Positions 34,246 to 44,798 are shown, counted from the stretch's first letter. The stretch: 64,000 nucleotides of DNA from Thiotrichaceae bacterium UBA973 (GCA_002292815.1 DBBX01000014.1:4317-68316); one strand, 5' to 3'. Translations and numbers: made by a program. The notes: generated by a model not told the origin, from the sequence alone.

Positions 34246-35556
34246 TTATCCTTTTATTTTAGTTTCCCAACTTTTTGCTTTCTCCATCAACCTTGAATAT
34301 TCCATCGTCGTTAATTCTCTGTTCTTTAAAACTTGTTTTCCTGCTATCCACACGTCGCTGACTTGCTCTCGATTTCCGGCATAGATAATTTGCGATAGAG
34401 GTTCGTACAGGGGTGCGGTTTCAAGTTGATTGAGGTTGATTGCAACGATGTCGGCTTGTTTACCTTTCTTTAATGAACCTATTGATTCATTCAGACCAAG
34501 TGCCTTTGCGCCATTGAGTGTGGCCATCTTTAAGGTGGTATGTGCATCGAGGACAGTGCTGTCGTTGGCTACGCCTTTGGCGAGTATGGCGGCGATGCGC
34601 ATTTCACCGATCATGTCTAAGTCATTATTGCTGGCTGTGCCATCGGTACCGATGCATACGTTTACACCTGCATTATGTAGTTGTGCTGCTGGACAAAAGC
34701 CGCTGGCGAGTTTTAGATTAGACTCAGGACAATGTGCAACACTCACACCGAGTTTGACGAGTTGTTCTATTTCAGATTGTTCTAATTGGGTCATATGTAC
34801 GGCCAACATGCGCGGACTGATTAGGCCAAGTTCTGATAATCGTTGTAGCGGGCGTTTGCCGTATTGTTCGATACTTTGTTCAACTTCAAATGCGGTTTCG
34901 TGGATGTGCATATGAATCGGGATGTCGAGTTCTTCGGCGACCACATAGATCCGTTTTAGTGGCTCGTCCGAAACAGTGTAGGGCGCGTGTGGTGCAAAAG
35001 CGGTATTTACCAGGGGGTTATGTCGATAAGTGTCGTGTACTTGTTCTCCCTTGAGCAGATACTCGTCAGGGTCATTCGCCCATGCGGTGGGGAAGTCGAT
35101 CAGGATTAAACCGACAACGACACGCATGCCGACATTCGCACAGACTTCTGCTGTTTGATCAGGGAAGAAATACATATCGTTAAAGCAGGTGGTACCGCCA
35201 CGGATCATTTCGGCTACGGCGATTTCCGTACCGTCTTTGACGAATTCAGGATTTACCCATTTCTGTTCAGCAGGCCAGATATGCTTATTGAGCCATTCCA
35301 TTAAAGGCAGGTCATCGGCTAGGCCGCGTAACAGGGTCATAGCTGCATGGGTATGTGCATTGATCAACCCGGGTATGATTGCGTGTTGATCCAGATTATG
35401 TTCTTCCAATGCCGAAAACTTCTTACGCGCATCATCAGTGGGTAGTATCCCTTCGATGCTATCGTTTTTGATCGCGATTGAATAATTTTCATAGACGGTA
35501 TTTGCCGGTTCAACAGGTATAATCCATCTGGCATGAATTAAGGTATCAACATTCAT
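34246..35556 (-). CDS. mtaD: 5-methylthioadenosine / S-adenosylhomocysteine deaminase
   Basis: The 436-residue amidohydrolase of the TRZ/ATZ group has metal motif INAHTHAAMTLLRG, conserved HMHIHETAFE, and CIGTDGTASNNDLDM near the catalytic Asp. Next to mtnA this fits the Pseudomonas-type enzyme that deaminates methylthioadenosine to methylthioinosine. ATG 35556 begins a typical N-terminus (NVDTLIHARWIIPVEP). It is divergent from mtnA with 59 bp between starts, implying a shared control region. Exact substrate range cannot be read from sequence. Confidence 0.9.
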   Translation of the reverse strand: MNVDTLIHARWIIPVEPANTVYENYSIAIKNDSIEGILPTDDARKKFSALEEHNLDQHAIIPGLINAHTHAAMTLLRGLADDLPLMEWLNKHIWPAEQKWVNPEFVKDGTEIAVAEMIRGGTTCFNDMYFFPDQTAEVCANVGMRVVVGLILIDFPTAWANDPDEYLLKGEQVHDTYRHNPLVNTAFAPHAPYTVSDEPLKRIYVVAEELDIPIHMHIHETAFEVEQSIEQYGKRPLQRLSELGLISPRMLAVHMTQLEQSEIEQLVKLGVSVAHCPESNLKLASGFCPAAQLHNAGVNVCIGTDGTASNNDLDMIGEMRIAAILAKGVANDSTVLDAHTTLKMATLNGAKALGLNESIGSLKKGKQADIVAINLNQLETAPLYEPLSQIIYAGNREQVSDVWIAGKQVLKNRELTTMEYSRLMEKAKSWETKIKG

Positions 35557-35615
35557 CTTGAAAAAGGTATCCTTGGTTTTTTCACCATGATAAGTCATTA
35601 ACTGGATAAAACGAA

Positions 35616-36671
35616 TTGAACGATAAGAAATTAGAATTCCCGGCGAAATCATTTGCTGCTGTTAAGTGGAATGCGGGTATGTTGACGCTATTGGATCAGA
35701 GAAAATTACCCAGAGAGATAAACTATATTGATTACGATTCTGCGCTTGCGGTTGCGGTGGCAATAAAAGATATGGTTGTTCGCGGGGCACCGGCAATTGG
35801 TATTGCTGCAGCCTATGCGGTCGTTTTAGCAGCACGATCAGCCTGGCAGGATGCAGCAGAATCATGGCGAGAAAAGATAGAGGCTGACCTTGAGTCACTT
35901 GCTGCGGCAAGACCTACAGCGGTTAATTTGCATTGGGCTATAGCTGAGATGAGGAAAGTCTTTGATTCGTTAGAGGGCGATCCAGAACCCGTCTTATTGG
36001 AAACTGCCATTCGTATCCATGATGAGGATATAGCTGCAAATCACGAGATGGGACGTTTAGGTGCTGAGTTAATCATGGCGGATAGTGAGGTGGTCACACA
36101 TTGTAATGCGGGAGCATTAGCTACTGGTGGCTATGGTACGGCGCTAGGAGTAATTAGAACGGCATTTAAAAATGGTTCAATCAAAAATGTATTTTCATCT
36201 GAAACCCGACCCTGGTTCCAGGGCGCGCGTTTGACCAGTTGGGAATTACAACAGGATCATATTCCGGTGAATCTAGTGATTGATTCTGCTATTGCAAGCG
36301 TTATGGAAAATAACAAGATAGCCTGGCTTATAGTCGGTTCAGATCGAATTGCTGCGAATGGTGATGTCGCAAATAAGATCGGTACCTATTCGCATGCGGT
36401 TTCTGCTTTCTACCACGGGGTAAAAGTGATGGTTGTGGCACCGTCATCGACGGTTGATATGGATATTAAATCTGGTGCAGATATTCCAATCGAAAATCGT
36501 GGCACTGAAGAAGTAACAAATTTTAAGACGACACGAATCGCTCCAGATGACATCGAGGCCATTAATCCGGCATTCGATATTACCCCGGCAAAACTGGTAG
36601 ATGTCATCGTCACAGAAAAAGGAATTGTGCATAATCCCGACACTGAAAAAATGCTTGCATTATTCGGATAA
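35616..36671 (+). CDS. mtnA: S-methyl-5-thioribose-1-phosphate isomerase
   Basis: The 351-residue product is homologous to eIF2B subunits. It converts methylthioribose 1-phosphate to methylthioribulose 1-phosphate in methionine salvage. VVRGAPAIGIAAAYAV, HCNAGALATGGYGTALG (catalytic Cys) and GSDRIAANGDVANKIGTY (catalytic Asp) are diagnostic. The start is TTG at 35616; the next ATG (35679) would cut the conserved WNAG region. The gyrA start follows 129 bp downstream, an order shared with Pseudomonas. Confidence 0.95.
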   Translation: MNDKKLEFPAKSFAAVKWNAGMLTLLDQRKLPREINYIDYDSALAVAVAIKDMVVRGAPAIGIAAAYAVVLAARSAWQDAAESWREKIEADLESLAAARPTAVNLHWAIAEMRKVFDSLEGDPEPVLLETAIRIHDEDIAANHEMGRLGAELIMADSEVVTHCNAGALATGGYGTALGVIRTAFKNGSIKNVFSSETRPWFQGARLTSWELQQDHIPVNLVIDSAIASVMENNKIAWLIVGSDRIAANGDVANKIGTYSHAVSAFYHGVKVMVVAPSSTVDMDIKSGADIPIENRGTEEVTNFKTTRIAPDDIEAINPAFDITPAKLVDVIVTEKGIVHNPDTEKMLALFG

Positions 36672-36800
36672 TTTAGGCCCGGAAACACTTATTAAAAAGT
36701 AAAATTTTGGTAGGGTAAATGGCTGAAATATGTTAATATTCGCGCTTGAAAAATAACTAGAAATTAAGGCTTTTTTTGCTCCCTTTTCCATCAATAATTT

Positions 36801-39359
36801 ATGTCCGATTCTGATTTCGCACGTGCGCTTTCGCACGTCAATATAGAAGACGAAATGCGGCAGTCCTATATGGACTATGCCATGAGTGTTATCGTCGGTC
36901 GCGCCCTGCCTGATGTCCGTGATGGTCTGAAGCCGGTGCATCGTCGCGTTCTGTTTGCGATGAAAGAAATGGGTAACGACTATAACAAGCCCTATAAAAA
37001 ATCAGCCCGTGTCGTGGGTGATGTCATTGGTAAATACCACCCACATGGCGATACCGCAGTTTATGACACGATGGTACGTATGGCTCAGCCTTTTTCCTTG
37101 CGCTATGTATTGGTCGATGGACAAGGTAACTTCGGTTCAGTTGACGGTGACTCTCCCGCCGCGATGCGATACACCGAAGTCCGTATGTCGCGAATTGCAC
37201 ATGAGATTCTAGAAGATCTCGATAAAGAAACGGTTGATTTTTCACCGAACTACGATGGTTCTGAGCATGAGCCCGTGGTTATGCCGACCCGTATCCCCAA
37301 TCTACTTGTAAACGGTTCCAGTGGTATTGCTGTGGGCATGGCGACTAATATCCCTCCACACAATATGACAGAGGTCGTGACTGCCTGTTTGGCCTTGATT
37401 GAAAACCCGGAATTAACTATTCCGGAATTAATGCAACATATTCCAGGACCTGATTTTCCAACTGCAGCCATTATTAATGGCTCATCCGGCATCAGAGAAG
37501 CTTATGAGACAGGTCGTGGTCGCATCTATGTCCGCGCGCGTACTGAGATTGAAGAAAATGACTCAGGTAGCAAGATTATTATTCACGAGCTTCCTTATCA
37601 GGTTAACAAGGCGCGTTTAGTTGAAAAGATAGCAGAACTGGTCAAGGACAAGAAGTTAACTGGCATCCGTGAACTACGCGATGAATCTGATAAAGATGGG
37701 ATGCGCGTTGTCATTGAACTACGTCGTGGCGAAGTCGCAGAAGTTATCCTGAATAATTTGTATAAGTTTACCCAGATGCAATCTGTGTTTGGCATCAATA
37801 TCGTGGCATTAGCTGATAATCGACCGCGTTTGATGAATCTGAAGGATTTACTGGAAGCGTTTATTAGTCACCGCCGTGAAGTAGTTACGCGTCGAAGTCT
37901 TTTTGAATTACGTAAGGCAAGAGCCCGTGCCCATGTTTTAGAAGGGCTTGCGGTTGCCTTAGCCAACATTGACCCTGTCATAGCACTTATTAAACAGTCT
38001 GCCAGTCCTGCTGAGGCCAAGACTAGTCTTTTAGCAGAGACCTGGGAATCGGGTGCTGTTGTTGAAATGTTAAAGAGTGCCGGTGCCGATGCGTCTAGAC
38101 CTGATAACTTATCTAAGGAATATGGTCTTACCGAGGCGGGTTATCGACTCTCTCCTGTGCAGGCGCAGGCAATTCTTGAGTTGCGGTTACAAAAATTAAC
38201 CGGTCTCGAAAAAGATAAGATTCTAAAAGAATACGGTGAGTTATTAGATGCTATTGCAGCCTTACTAGACATTCTCTCTCGGCCTGAGCGCTTAATGGAA
38301 GTCATACGTGGTGAATTGAAAGACATCCTGGAACGTTATGGCGATGAACGAAAAACAGAGATCGTTCACACCCAGGAAGATCTGAGTATGGAAGATCTTA
38401 TTACGGAAGAAGATGTCGTCGTAACGCTATCTCATGCCGGTTATGCTAAATCACAACCGATGGATACTTACCGCTCGCAAAAACGGGGTGGGCGCGGGAA
38501 GTCAGCAACCTCAGTTAAAGACGAAGATTTTATTGATAAATTATTCATCGCCAGTACCCACGATACGATCTTATGCTTTTCTAATCGTGGAAAAGTATAT
38601 TGGCTTAAGGTCTATGATTTACCACAAGCTAGCCGTAGCGCCCGTGGCAAACCGATCATTAATCTATTGCCTTTAGAAGAAGGCGAGCAGATCAATGCCA
38701 TATTGCCGATACGTGAATATGAGGAAAATAAATTTATCTTTATGGCAACCGCAGATGGCACAGTCAAGAAAACGTCATTAGCCGAATTTTCGAGAGCGCG
38801 CCTAAGTGGGAAACGTGCAATAGAGTTAGCCGATGGGAATAAGCTCATTGGTGTTGAAATTACTGATGGTGATCACGATATCATGCTGTTTAGTAATACT
38901 GGTAAGGTCGTACGTTTTCCAGAATCTCATGTCCGTGCGACAGGCAGAACTGCAAAAGGTGTGCGTGGAATTCGTTTGAATAAAGACCAAAATGTTATTT
39001 CATTAATTATTGTTGAAAACAAAGAAGTAACGATTTTGACAGCCACAGAAAATGGTTATGGAAAACGCACTGCGGTTGAGGATTATCCTCAGAAATCACG
39101 TGGTGGTGTGGGTGTTATCTCCATTCAGGTATCAGAACGTAATGGCAATGTCGTTGGCGCTGTGTCAGTCGAGAATGATGATGAGATTATGTTGATTAGT
39201 GATCAAGGCACGTTAATAAGGACACCTGTTAAAGACATCTCTGTCTTCGGCCGCAATACTCAAGGTGTAAGACTGGTTAATTTGAATGAAACAGAACATT
39301 TGGCTGGCCTTGAACGTATTATTGAATATGGGGAAGATGAACAAGAACAAGAAAGCTGA
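36801..39359 (+). CDS. gyrA: DNA gyrase subunit A
   Basis: The 852-residue subunit of the supercoiling type II topoisomerase starts with [27 protein letters not shown]. The quinolone-resistance region reads [13 protein letters not shown] with the wild-type-like Ser replaced by Thr (HGDTAVY), and the catalytic tyrosine is in MRYTEVRMS. The C-terminal half is the beta-pinwheel DNA-wrapping domain with the GyrA-box QKRGGRGK. Length is near that of E. coli GyrA. It is the first gene of the aromatic/rpsA series. Confidence 0.98.
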   Translation: MSDSDFARALSHVNIEDEMRQSYMDYAMSVIVGRALPDVRDGLKPVHRRVLFAMKEMGNDYNKPYKKSARVVGDVIGKYHPHGDTAVYDTMVRMAQPFSLRYVLVDGQGNFGSVDGDSPAAMRYTEVRMSRIAHEILEDLDKETVDFSPNYDGSEHEPVVMPTRIPNLLVNGSSGIAVGMATNIPPHNMTEVVTACLALIENPELTIPELMQHIPGPDFPTAAIINGSSGIREAYETGRGRIYVRARTEIEENDSGSKIIIHELPYQVNKARLVEKIAELVKDKKLTGIRELRDESDKDGMRVVIELRRGEVAEVILNNLYKFTQMQSVFGINIVALADNRPRLMNLKDLLEAFISHRREVVTRRSLFELRKARARAHVLEGLAVALANIDPVIALIKQSASPAEAKTSLLAETWESGAVVEMLKSAGADASRPDNLSKEYGLTEAGYRLSPVQAQAILELRLQKLTGLEKDKILKEYGELLDAIAALLDILSRPERLMEVIRGELKDILERYGDERKTEIVHTQEDLSMEDLITEEDVVVTLSHAGYAKSQPMDTYRSQKRGGRGKSATSVKDEDFIDKLFIASTHDTILCFSNRGKVYWLKVYDLPQASRSARGKPIINLLPLEEGEQINAILPIREYEENKFIFMATADGTVKKTSLAEFSRARLSGKRAIELADGNKLIGVEITDGDHDIMLFSNTGKVVRFPESHVRATGRTAKGVRGIRLNKDQNVISLIIVENKEVTILTATENGYGKRTAVEDYPQKSRGGVGVISIQVSERNGNVVGAVSVENDDEIMLISDQGTLIRTPVKDISVFGRNTQGVRLVNLNETEHLAGLERIIEYGEDEQEQES

Positions 39360-39545
39360 TTTCTTGTAAGGCCACTCTTGCTACTGCAAAATATTTCGGA
39401 TGTATTTCCAGCTATAAGACGTTCCAATTATGCAGTTTCATGAAAAAACAGTGCAAATATACTAGCGACTCCTTAACAACGGCTTGTCTCTACCGTATCC
39501 TGTCACACTTGGAAAACAATATAAGAAATAACCTGGTGCTCGACC

Positions 39546-40631
39546 ATGTCCGAAGATAAAAAACTAGCACAGCTGCGTGTTGATATAGATGCATTAGATA
39601 ATCAATTGATTGATCTAATTAGTGATCGCGCGCGTCTGGCACAAAAAGTTGCTGAGGTGAAAAATGCATCACCTGAACCCGCAAATTTTTATCGTCCTGA
39701 ACGTGAAGCTCAAATATTAAAAAAAGTAATAGAACAAAATAAAGGTCCACTTTCTGAAGAAGAGATGGCACGACTTTTCCGTGAGATCATGTCGGCTTGC
39801 CTGGCATTGGAACAACAACTGGATATTGCCTATCTGGGACCAGAAGGTACCTTTACACAATCCGCTGCACTCAAACACTTTGGGCATTCTGTTAATACGA
39901 CTGCTTTCGGTACTGTTGATCAAGTATTTCGTGAAGTTGAATCAGGCGCCTCACACTACGGAGTAGTCCCGGTTGAAAACTCAATCGAAGGTGTTGTCAA
40001 TCACACATTGGATATGCTCAATCACTCCAGTTTAATTATATGTGGTGAAGTTGAATTACGAATACATCATCACCTGCTAAGCAACGATGAGTCATTTGAT
40101 GAAATAACAATCGTTTATTCACATCAACAAGCCCTAGCGCAATGTCGAGCATGGTTGGATACGCATTTGAATAAGGCGGAACGCATTGCCGTCAGTAGTA
40201 ATGCCGAAGCAGCTCGCATTGCCAGCAATGAGCAACATGTTGCTGCCATAGCAAGCAGTGTTGCAGGCGAGTTATATCAGTTAAATAACCTTGCCAGTAA
40301 TATTGAAGATCAACCCGATAACACCACCCGCTTTTTAGTTATTGGCAAAGAAGCGTGTAGCGCTTGTGGTCACGACAAGACTTCTTTGATTTTTTCAGCA
40401 CCCAATAAGCCTGGTGCATTGCATAAAATGTTAAGTTGTTTTGCTGATAACGGTGTCAGCATGACACGAATTGAATCCAGACCCTCACGTCGTGAGATGT
40501 GGGATTATGTTTTCTTCGTTGATATTGAAGGTCATGCTGATGATCAAGCTGTTAAAGAAGCATTACTTGAGTTAGAAGAACATGCAGCGATGGTTAAATT
40601 ATTAGGTTCTTACCCTAAGGCCGTCCTCTAG
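39546..40631 (+). CDS. pheA: Bifunctional chorismate mutase / prephenate dehydratase
   Basis: The 361-residue product has an N-terminal AroQ chorismate mutase (about 1-90: LRVDIDALDNQLIDLI, YRPEREAQIL). A dehydratase domain follows (about 95-275: YLGPEGTFTQSAAL, GVVPVENSIEGVVNHT, DNTTRFLVIG). The C-terminal ACT domain (GALHKMLSCFADNGVSMTRI, ESRPSR) gives phenylalanine feedback. It makes phenylpyruvate for phenylalanine. serC, usually between gyrA and pheA in pseudomonads, is missing here. Confidence 0.97.
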   Translation: MSEDKKLAQLRVDIDALDNQLIDLISDRARLAQKVAEVKNASPEPANFYRPEREAQILKKVIEQNKGPLSEEEMARLFREIMSACLALEQQLDIAYLGPEGTFTQSAALKHFGHSVNTTAFGTVDQVFREVESGASHYGVVPVENSIEGVVNHTLDMLNHSSLIICGEVELRIHHHLLSNDESFDEITIVYSHQQALAQCRAWLDTHLNKAERIAVSSNAEAARIASNEQHVAAIASSVAGELYQLNNLASNIEDQPDNTTRFLVIGKEACSACGHDKTSLIFSAPNKPGALHKMLSCFADNGVSMTRIESRPSRREMWDYVFFVDIEGHADDQAVKEALLELEEHAAMVKLLGSYPKAVL

Positions 40632-40773
40632 TGGAGCTCTTTATAATGCACTTTTTTCATCATATCTTCTTCAGCTTCTTGCTCAAGTTCTCCTGTATTA
40701 ACTATACATTCCGGTTCTGCGCGCGATGCTTCCTCGATCTGACGAAAAAATTAGTATTAACAGCGCCCCACAT
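40628..40773 (-). pseudogene. Possible decayed small gene in the pheA-hisC gap
   Basis: The 162-bp gap between pheA and hisC has, on the minus strand, a frame reading FFRQIEEASRAEPECIVNTG followed by an acidic segment and the end KKVHYKELH, then a stop. It has no start codon of its own. An ATG at 40773 in another frame could be joined by one extra T in the T6 run (complement of 40745-40750), giving a product of about 48 residues. The acidic composition looks protein-like, but no family is recognised and no ribosome site is visible. Confidence 0.2.
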
Positions 40774-40793
40774 GACTTTAGTGATTAGATAAT

Positions 40794-41906
40794 ATGTCTT
40801 GTGATTTATTTTCGCTTGCTACGCCGGGTGTTGCTGGTCTTCAGCCATATCATCCTGGTAAACCTATTGAAGAGTTACAACGCGAGCTCGGATTAGATGA
40901 AATCATTAAGCTTGCGTCTAATGAAAACCCGTTAGGGCCAAGTCAAAAGGTGTTGGCTGCTATTGCGGCGACGAAAGACCTATCACGCTATCCCGATGGA
41001 AATGGATTCAATTTAAAGAAAGCGCTTGCTGAAAAACATGATATTGAAACAGATCGTATTACATTGGGTAATGGATCAAATGATATTTTGGAAATGGTGG
41101 CACGCGCTTTTGTTAATACAGAACATCAGGTTATCTATTCACAACATTCATTTGCAGTTTATCCTATCGTGACACAGGCAGTAGGTGCAGAACATGTCGT
41201 TGTCCCTGCGTATAAATGGGGGCATGATTTGCCAGCAATGTTGGCAGCGGTAACCGATAAAACTCGATTAATGTTTATTGCTAATCCTAATAACCCTACA
41301 GGAACATGGATTAGGCGTGAAAGTCTGAGGCACCTGCTAGAGAATATTCCTGAGCATGTCATCGTCTTAGTAGATGAAGCCTATTTTGAATATGCTGCTA
41401 GTGAAGAGGACTATCCTGATAGTAGTTTATGCTTAGATGACTTTAGTAATTTAATTGTCACGCGTACTTTTTCCAAGGCTTATGGTTTAGCAGGTCTTCG
41501 AGTCGGTTATGGCCTATCTAACCCAGCTGTAGCCAACTTGTTGAATCGAGTACGGCAACCGTTTAATAATAATAGTTTGGCATTAGTTGCAGCTGAAACT
41601 GCATTGCAAGACGAAAAATATATTGAGCGTAGTGTCTCTGTAAATCAATCTGGGATGCAGTCACTAATTAAAGCATTTGATAAGTTGGGTTTGGAATTTA
41701 TTCCATCAAAAGGAAATTTCATTTGTGTAGATTTTAAACAACCGACTGACGGACTATATCAATCCTTACTAAAAGCAGGCGTTATTGTACGACCTGTTGC
41801 GAACTATGGTATGCCCAATCATTTGCGTGTCAGTATTGGCACAGAGCCAGAGAACTTGCGCTTTATAAATGAACTTGCAAAAATTGTGACGACACAGAAA
41901 TGTTAA
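40794..41906 (+). CDS. hisC: Histidinol-phosphate / aromatic aminotransferase
   Basis: This 370-residue class I/II aminotransferase uses PLP. KLASNENPLGPS, PNNPTGTW, VDEAYFEYA and TRTFSKAYGLAGLRVGY (with the PLP lysine) are diagnostic of HisC. Its place between pheA and tyrA suggests it also serves as an aromatic aminotransferase (HisC2 type). It overlaps tyrA by 7 nt. Confidence 0.95.
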   Translation: MSCDLFSLATPGVAGLQPYHPGKPIEELQRELGLDEIIKLASNENPLGPSQKVLAAIAATKDLSRYPDGNGFNLKKALAEKHDIETDRITLGNGSNDILEMVARAFVNTEHQVIYSQHSFAVYPIVTQAVGAEHVVVPAYKWGHDLPAMLAAVTDKTRLMFIANPNNPTGTWIRRESLRHLLENIPEHVIVLVDEAYFEYAASEEDYPDSSLCLDDFSNLIVTRTFSKAYGLAGLRVGYGLSNPAVANLLNRVRQPFNNNSLALVAAETALQDEKYIERSVSVNQSGMQSLIKAFDKLGLEFIPSKGNFICVDFKQPTDGLYQSLLKAGVIVRPVANYGMPNHLRVSIGTEPENLRFINELAKIVTTQKC

Positions 41907-42790
41907 TCGACCATTTATCAATAGTAGGTGTCGGACTCATAGGTGGTTCGCTTGCCCGTGCCTTACGCAAAGCAAAACTTGTTAATCGAGTTACTGGTTG
42001 TAACCGAAATGAAGAGACATTAAAGAAAGCGATCGAACTAGATGTCATCGATGATTACTCGTTGGACATTAAAGAAGCGGTTTCCGGTGCAGATGTTGTT
42101 GTTATTGGGACGCCTCTTTCTACAACTGAAAAGCTTTTCCCGCAAATTGTTGCGTCCTTAAAAGAGGGGGCTGTTATAACTGATGTGGGCAGTGCGAAAG
42201 GCAGTGTTGTCGATGTCGCTAGAGTCGTGATGGGTGAACTTATCTCGCAATTTGTTCCTGGGCACCCGATTGCCGGGACAGAGCAAAGCGGTGTTGAGGC
42301 CTCGTTTGCGGAATTGTTTATAAACCATCGGGTCATACTCACGCCTCTCGAAGAAACCAATACTCAGGCGCTTAAATTAATTACCGATATGTGGCAAGCA
42401 GTGGGTGCTGATGTAATCGACCTTGATGTTGAACATCATGATGCTGTGCTTGCAGCGACAAGTCATTTACCTCATATGTTGGCCTATGCACTGGTTGATT
42501 GTTTAGCGGGTATGCAAGAACGTGAAGAAATCTTTAAATATGCAGCTGGTGGTTTTGCAGATTTTACCCGTATTGCTTCCAGTAGTCCGGAGATGTGGCA
42601 TGATATCTGTTTTTCTAATCGCAACGCATTGCTGAATACATTAGACAAATTTACTGACCATATCAATCAGATTAAAAAAGCTATTGAGAACTCTGACAGT
42701 GAACAATTATTAAAGATCTTTAAACGTGCCAAGCAGGCAAGAGACAAGTTTACTGACTCAAGAAATCAAGCCGATGTTTCGCCTGAATAA
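41900..42790 (+). CDS. tyrA: Prephenate dehydrogenase
   Basis: The 296-residue NAD(P)-dependent enzyme has the dinucleotide motif GVGLIGGSLARALRKA at the N-terminus, TDVGSAKGSVV, and GHPIAGTEQSGVEA with the catalytic His. It oxidises prephenate to 4-hydroxyphenylpyruvate (or arogenate to tyrosine). There is no chorismate mutase or ACT fusion. It overlaps hisC by 7 nt and lies 9 nt before aroA. Confidence 0.96.
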   Translation: MLIDHLSIVGVGLIGGSLARALRKAKLVNRVTGCNRNEETLKKAIELDVIDDYSLDIKEAVSGADVVVIGTPLSTTEKLFPQIVASLKEGAVITDVGSAKGSVVDVARVVMGELISQFVPGHPIAGTEQSGVEASFAELFINHRVILTPLEETNTQALKLITDMWQAVGADVIDLDVEHHDAVLAATSHLPHMLAYALVDCLAGMQEREEIFKYAAGGFADFTRIASSSPEMWHDICFSNRNALLNTLDKFTDHINQIKKAIENSDSEQLLKIFKRAKQARDKFTDSRNQADVSPE

Positions 42791-42799
42791 CAAATCAAC

Positions 42800-44113
42800 A
42801 TGAGTTTAAACGACAATTCCAGATTTCGAGTCAAGCCAGGCGGTGCTATTAAAGGTCGACTAGTTGTGCCCGGAGATAAATCCATATCACATCGGGCTTT
42901 AATGTTAGGTGCTATTGCTGATGGTAACACAACGATACATGGTTTCTTGCAAGGTGAAGATACGTTAGCAACAGCCAAGGCATTCCAGCAAATGGGCGTT
43001 GAAATAGACAATGATGGCAGTCTCGTTCGAATTAAGGGTGTCGGTCTAAAAGGACTGAGTGAAAGTAATACCCCCATCGATCTTGGAAACTCAGGTACAT
43101 CAGTACGCTTAATGACCGGTCTATTATCAGGGCAATTATTCAATACCGAATTAGTCGGGGATGTATCGTTAATGACACGGCCTATGCTTCGTATCATTAA
43201 TCCACTTCGGACTATGAATGCCGAACTTGTGTGTTCAGAAAAAGGGACTCTGCCGATTAAAATATCGGGTGGGCATCATTTAAAAGGCATTGAATATGAA
43301 TTGCCGGTAGCCAGTGCTCAATTAAAATCCTGTTTATTATTAGCTGGACTTTATGCAGAGGGAGAGACCACAATTATTGAAAACCAGGCTACTCGTGATC
43401 ACACTGAACGCATGCTCAGTGCATTTTCTCATTCGGTAACAAAAAATAAAAATCGAATAACGGTAAGTCAAGCAGAGAAACTGGTCGGTACTGAAATTAT
43501 TGTTCCGGCTGACTTTTCTTCAGCGGCATTTTTTATTGTTGCAGCAACAATAACACCAGGTTCCGATGTGGTATTAGAAAATGTCGGTGTCAATCCAACT
43601 CGAAATGCAATGTTAAAGATCATGGCGCTGATGGGGGCTGATATTGAGCTGCAAAATGAACGAGTACAGTCTGGCGAACCGATCGCAGATATACATATCA
43701 AGAGCAGTGATTTACATGGCATAGATATACCTGAAGAACTGGTGCCAATTGCGATAGATGAATTCCCGGCAATTTTGGTCGCAGCGGCCAACGCTACTGG
43801 AACGACGAATTTGACTGGTGCTGCCGAATTGAGAGTAAAGGAAAGTGATCGTATTCAATCGATGTTGGATGGTTTTATTGCCACCGGTGTACAAGCTCTG
43901 GCGAGCGAAGAGGGTATGACTATAGAAGGTGGGCGGATTAATGGCGGTGAAGTTAACAGTCATGGTGACCATCGTATTGCCATGGCCTTTGCTGTTGCTG
44001 GGCTTGTTGCTAAAGGACCGATCGTTATTAATGATTGTGAAAATGTCGCAACCTCTTTTCCTGGTTTTGTGGAATTGGCACAAACAGCAGGCATGAGTAT
44101 TGATTATGTCTAA
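42800..44113 (+). CDS. aroA: 3-phosphoshikimate 1-carboxyvinyltransferase
   Basis: The 437-residue EPSP synthase of the shikimate pathway has the motifs PGDKSISHRALMLGAIADG, LGNSGTSVRLMTGLLSGQ, and RVKESDRIQSMLDG. Its glyphosate-site loop reads LGNSGTSVRLM rather than the E. coli-type LGNAGTAMRPL, and so looks like a class II enzyme. It overlaps cmk by 8 nt. Confidence 0.97.
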   Translation: MSLNDNSRFRVKPGGAIKGRLVVPGDKSISHRALMLGAIADGNTTIHGFLQGEDTLATAKAFQQMGVEIDNDGSLVRIKGVGLKGLSESNTPIDLGNSGTSVRLMTGLLSGQLFNTELVGDVSLMTRPMLRIINPLRTMNAELVCSEKGTLPIKISGGHHLKGIEYELPVASAQLKSCLLLAGLYAEGETTIIENQATRDHTERMLSAFSHSVTKNKNRITVSQAEKLVGTEIIVPADFSSAAFFIVAATITPGSDVVLENVGVNPTRNAMLKIMALMGADIELQNERVQSGEPIADIHIKSSDLHGIDIPEELVPIAIDEFPAILVAAANATGTTNLTGAAELRVKESDRIQSMLDGFIATGVQALASEEGMTIEGGRINGGEVNSHGDHRIAMAFAVAGLVAKGPIVINDCENVATSFPGFVELAQTAGMSIDYV

Positions 44114-44798
44114 TGTGCCCGTCATAACTGTTGATGGTCCAAGTGGTACAGGAAAAGGCATTATCTGTAGCTATCTTGCCGATTGGTTGCAATGGCACTT
44201 TCTGGACAGTGGGGCCCTGTATCGGGTGCTCGCGCTGGCAGCGGAAAAACATCACATCAATAGTGATGAGGAAGCGAAACTGGTGAATTTGGCGGAAAAT
44301 CTAAATGTCGAATTTGAGGTCGCTGGTGCAGGTTCTTTGGTCAATGTATTGCTGGATGGCGAGGTGGCCACAGATGATATTCGCACAGAAACCTGTGGTA
44401 ATGCCGCTTCTGTGATAGCGCCGATTGCAAAGGTACGTAAGGCCTTATTATCAAGGCAAAGGGCATTTCATGAGCCGCCGGGATTGATTGCCGATGGTCG
44501 CGATATGGGCACGGTGGTTTTTCCAGAAGCGACATTGAAGATATATTTGACAGCCAGTGCCGAGGAAAGGGCTAAAAGGCGCTATAAACAGTTGAAGGAA
44601 AAGGGTATTAATGCTAATCTCCGCGACCTTTCCGCTGCTATAGCTGAGCGAGATGAACGTGATAGTACACGTGCAGCATCGCCATTAAAAGCAGCAGAAG
44701 ATGCGATTGTTATTGATACGAGTTCGCTTGATATTGATGCAGTCTTGGCAAATATCTCAGAATTAGTGCGAAATACGGTTCCGGGATTGCAAAAATAG
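44106..44798 (+). CDS. cmk: Cytidylate kinase
   Basis: The 230-residue CMP/dCMP kinase has P-loop GPSGTGKG near the N-terminus, LDSGALYRVLALA, and DGRDMGTVVFPEATLKIYLTA. The ATG at 44106 lies inside the aroA end and gives a normal N-terminus; TTG at 44100 would add two residues. It precedes rpsA as in most gammaproteobacteria. Confidence 0.97.
   Translation: MSNVPVITVDGPSGTGKGIICSYLADWLQWHFLDSGALYRVLALAAEKHHINSDEEAKLVNLAENLNVEFEVAGAGSLVNVLLDGEVATDDIRTETCGNAASVIAPIAKVRKALLSRQRAFHEPPGLIADGRDMGTVVFPEATLKIYLTASAEERAKRRYKQLKEKGINANLRDLSAAIAERDERDSTRAASPLKAAEDAIVIDTSSLDIDAVLANISELVRNTVPGLQK

Noticed and set aside
39638..39660. TGGCAC...TTGC sequence resembling a sigma-54 promoter
   Set aside because: The spacing is one base too long for the sigma-54 consensus and it lies inside the pheA coding sequence.
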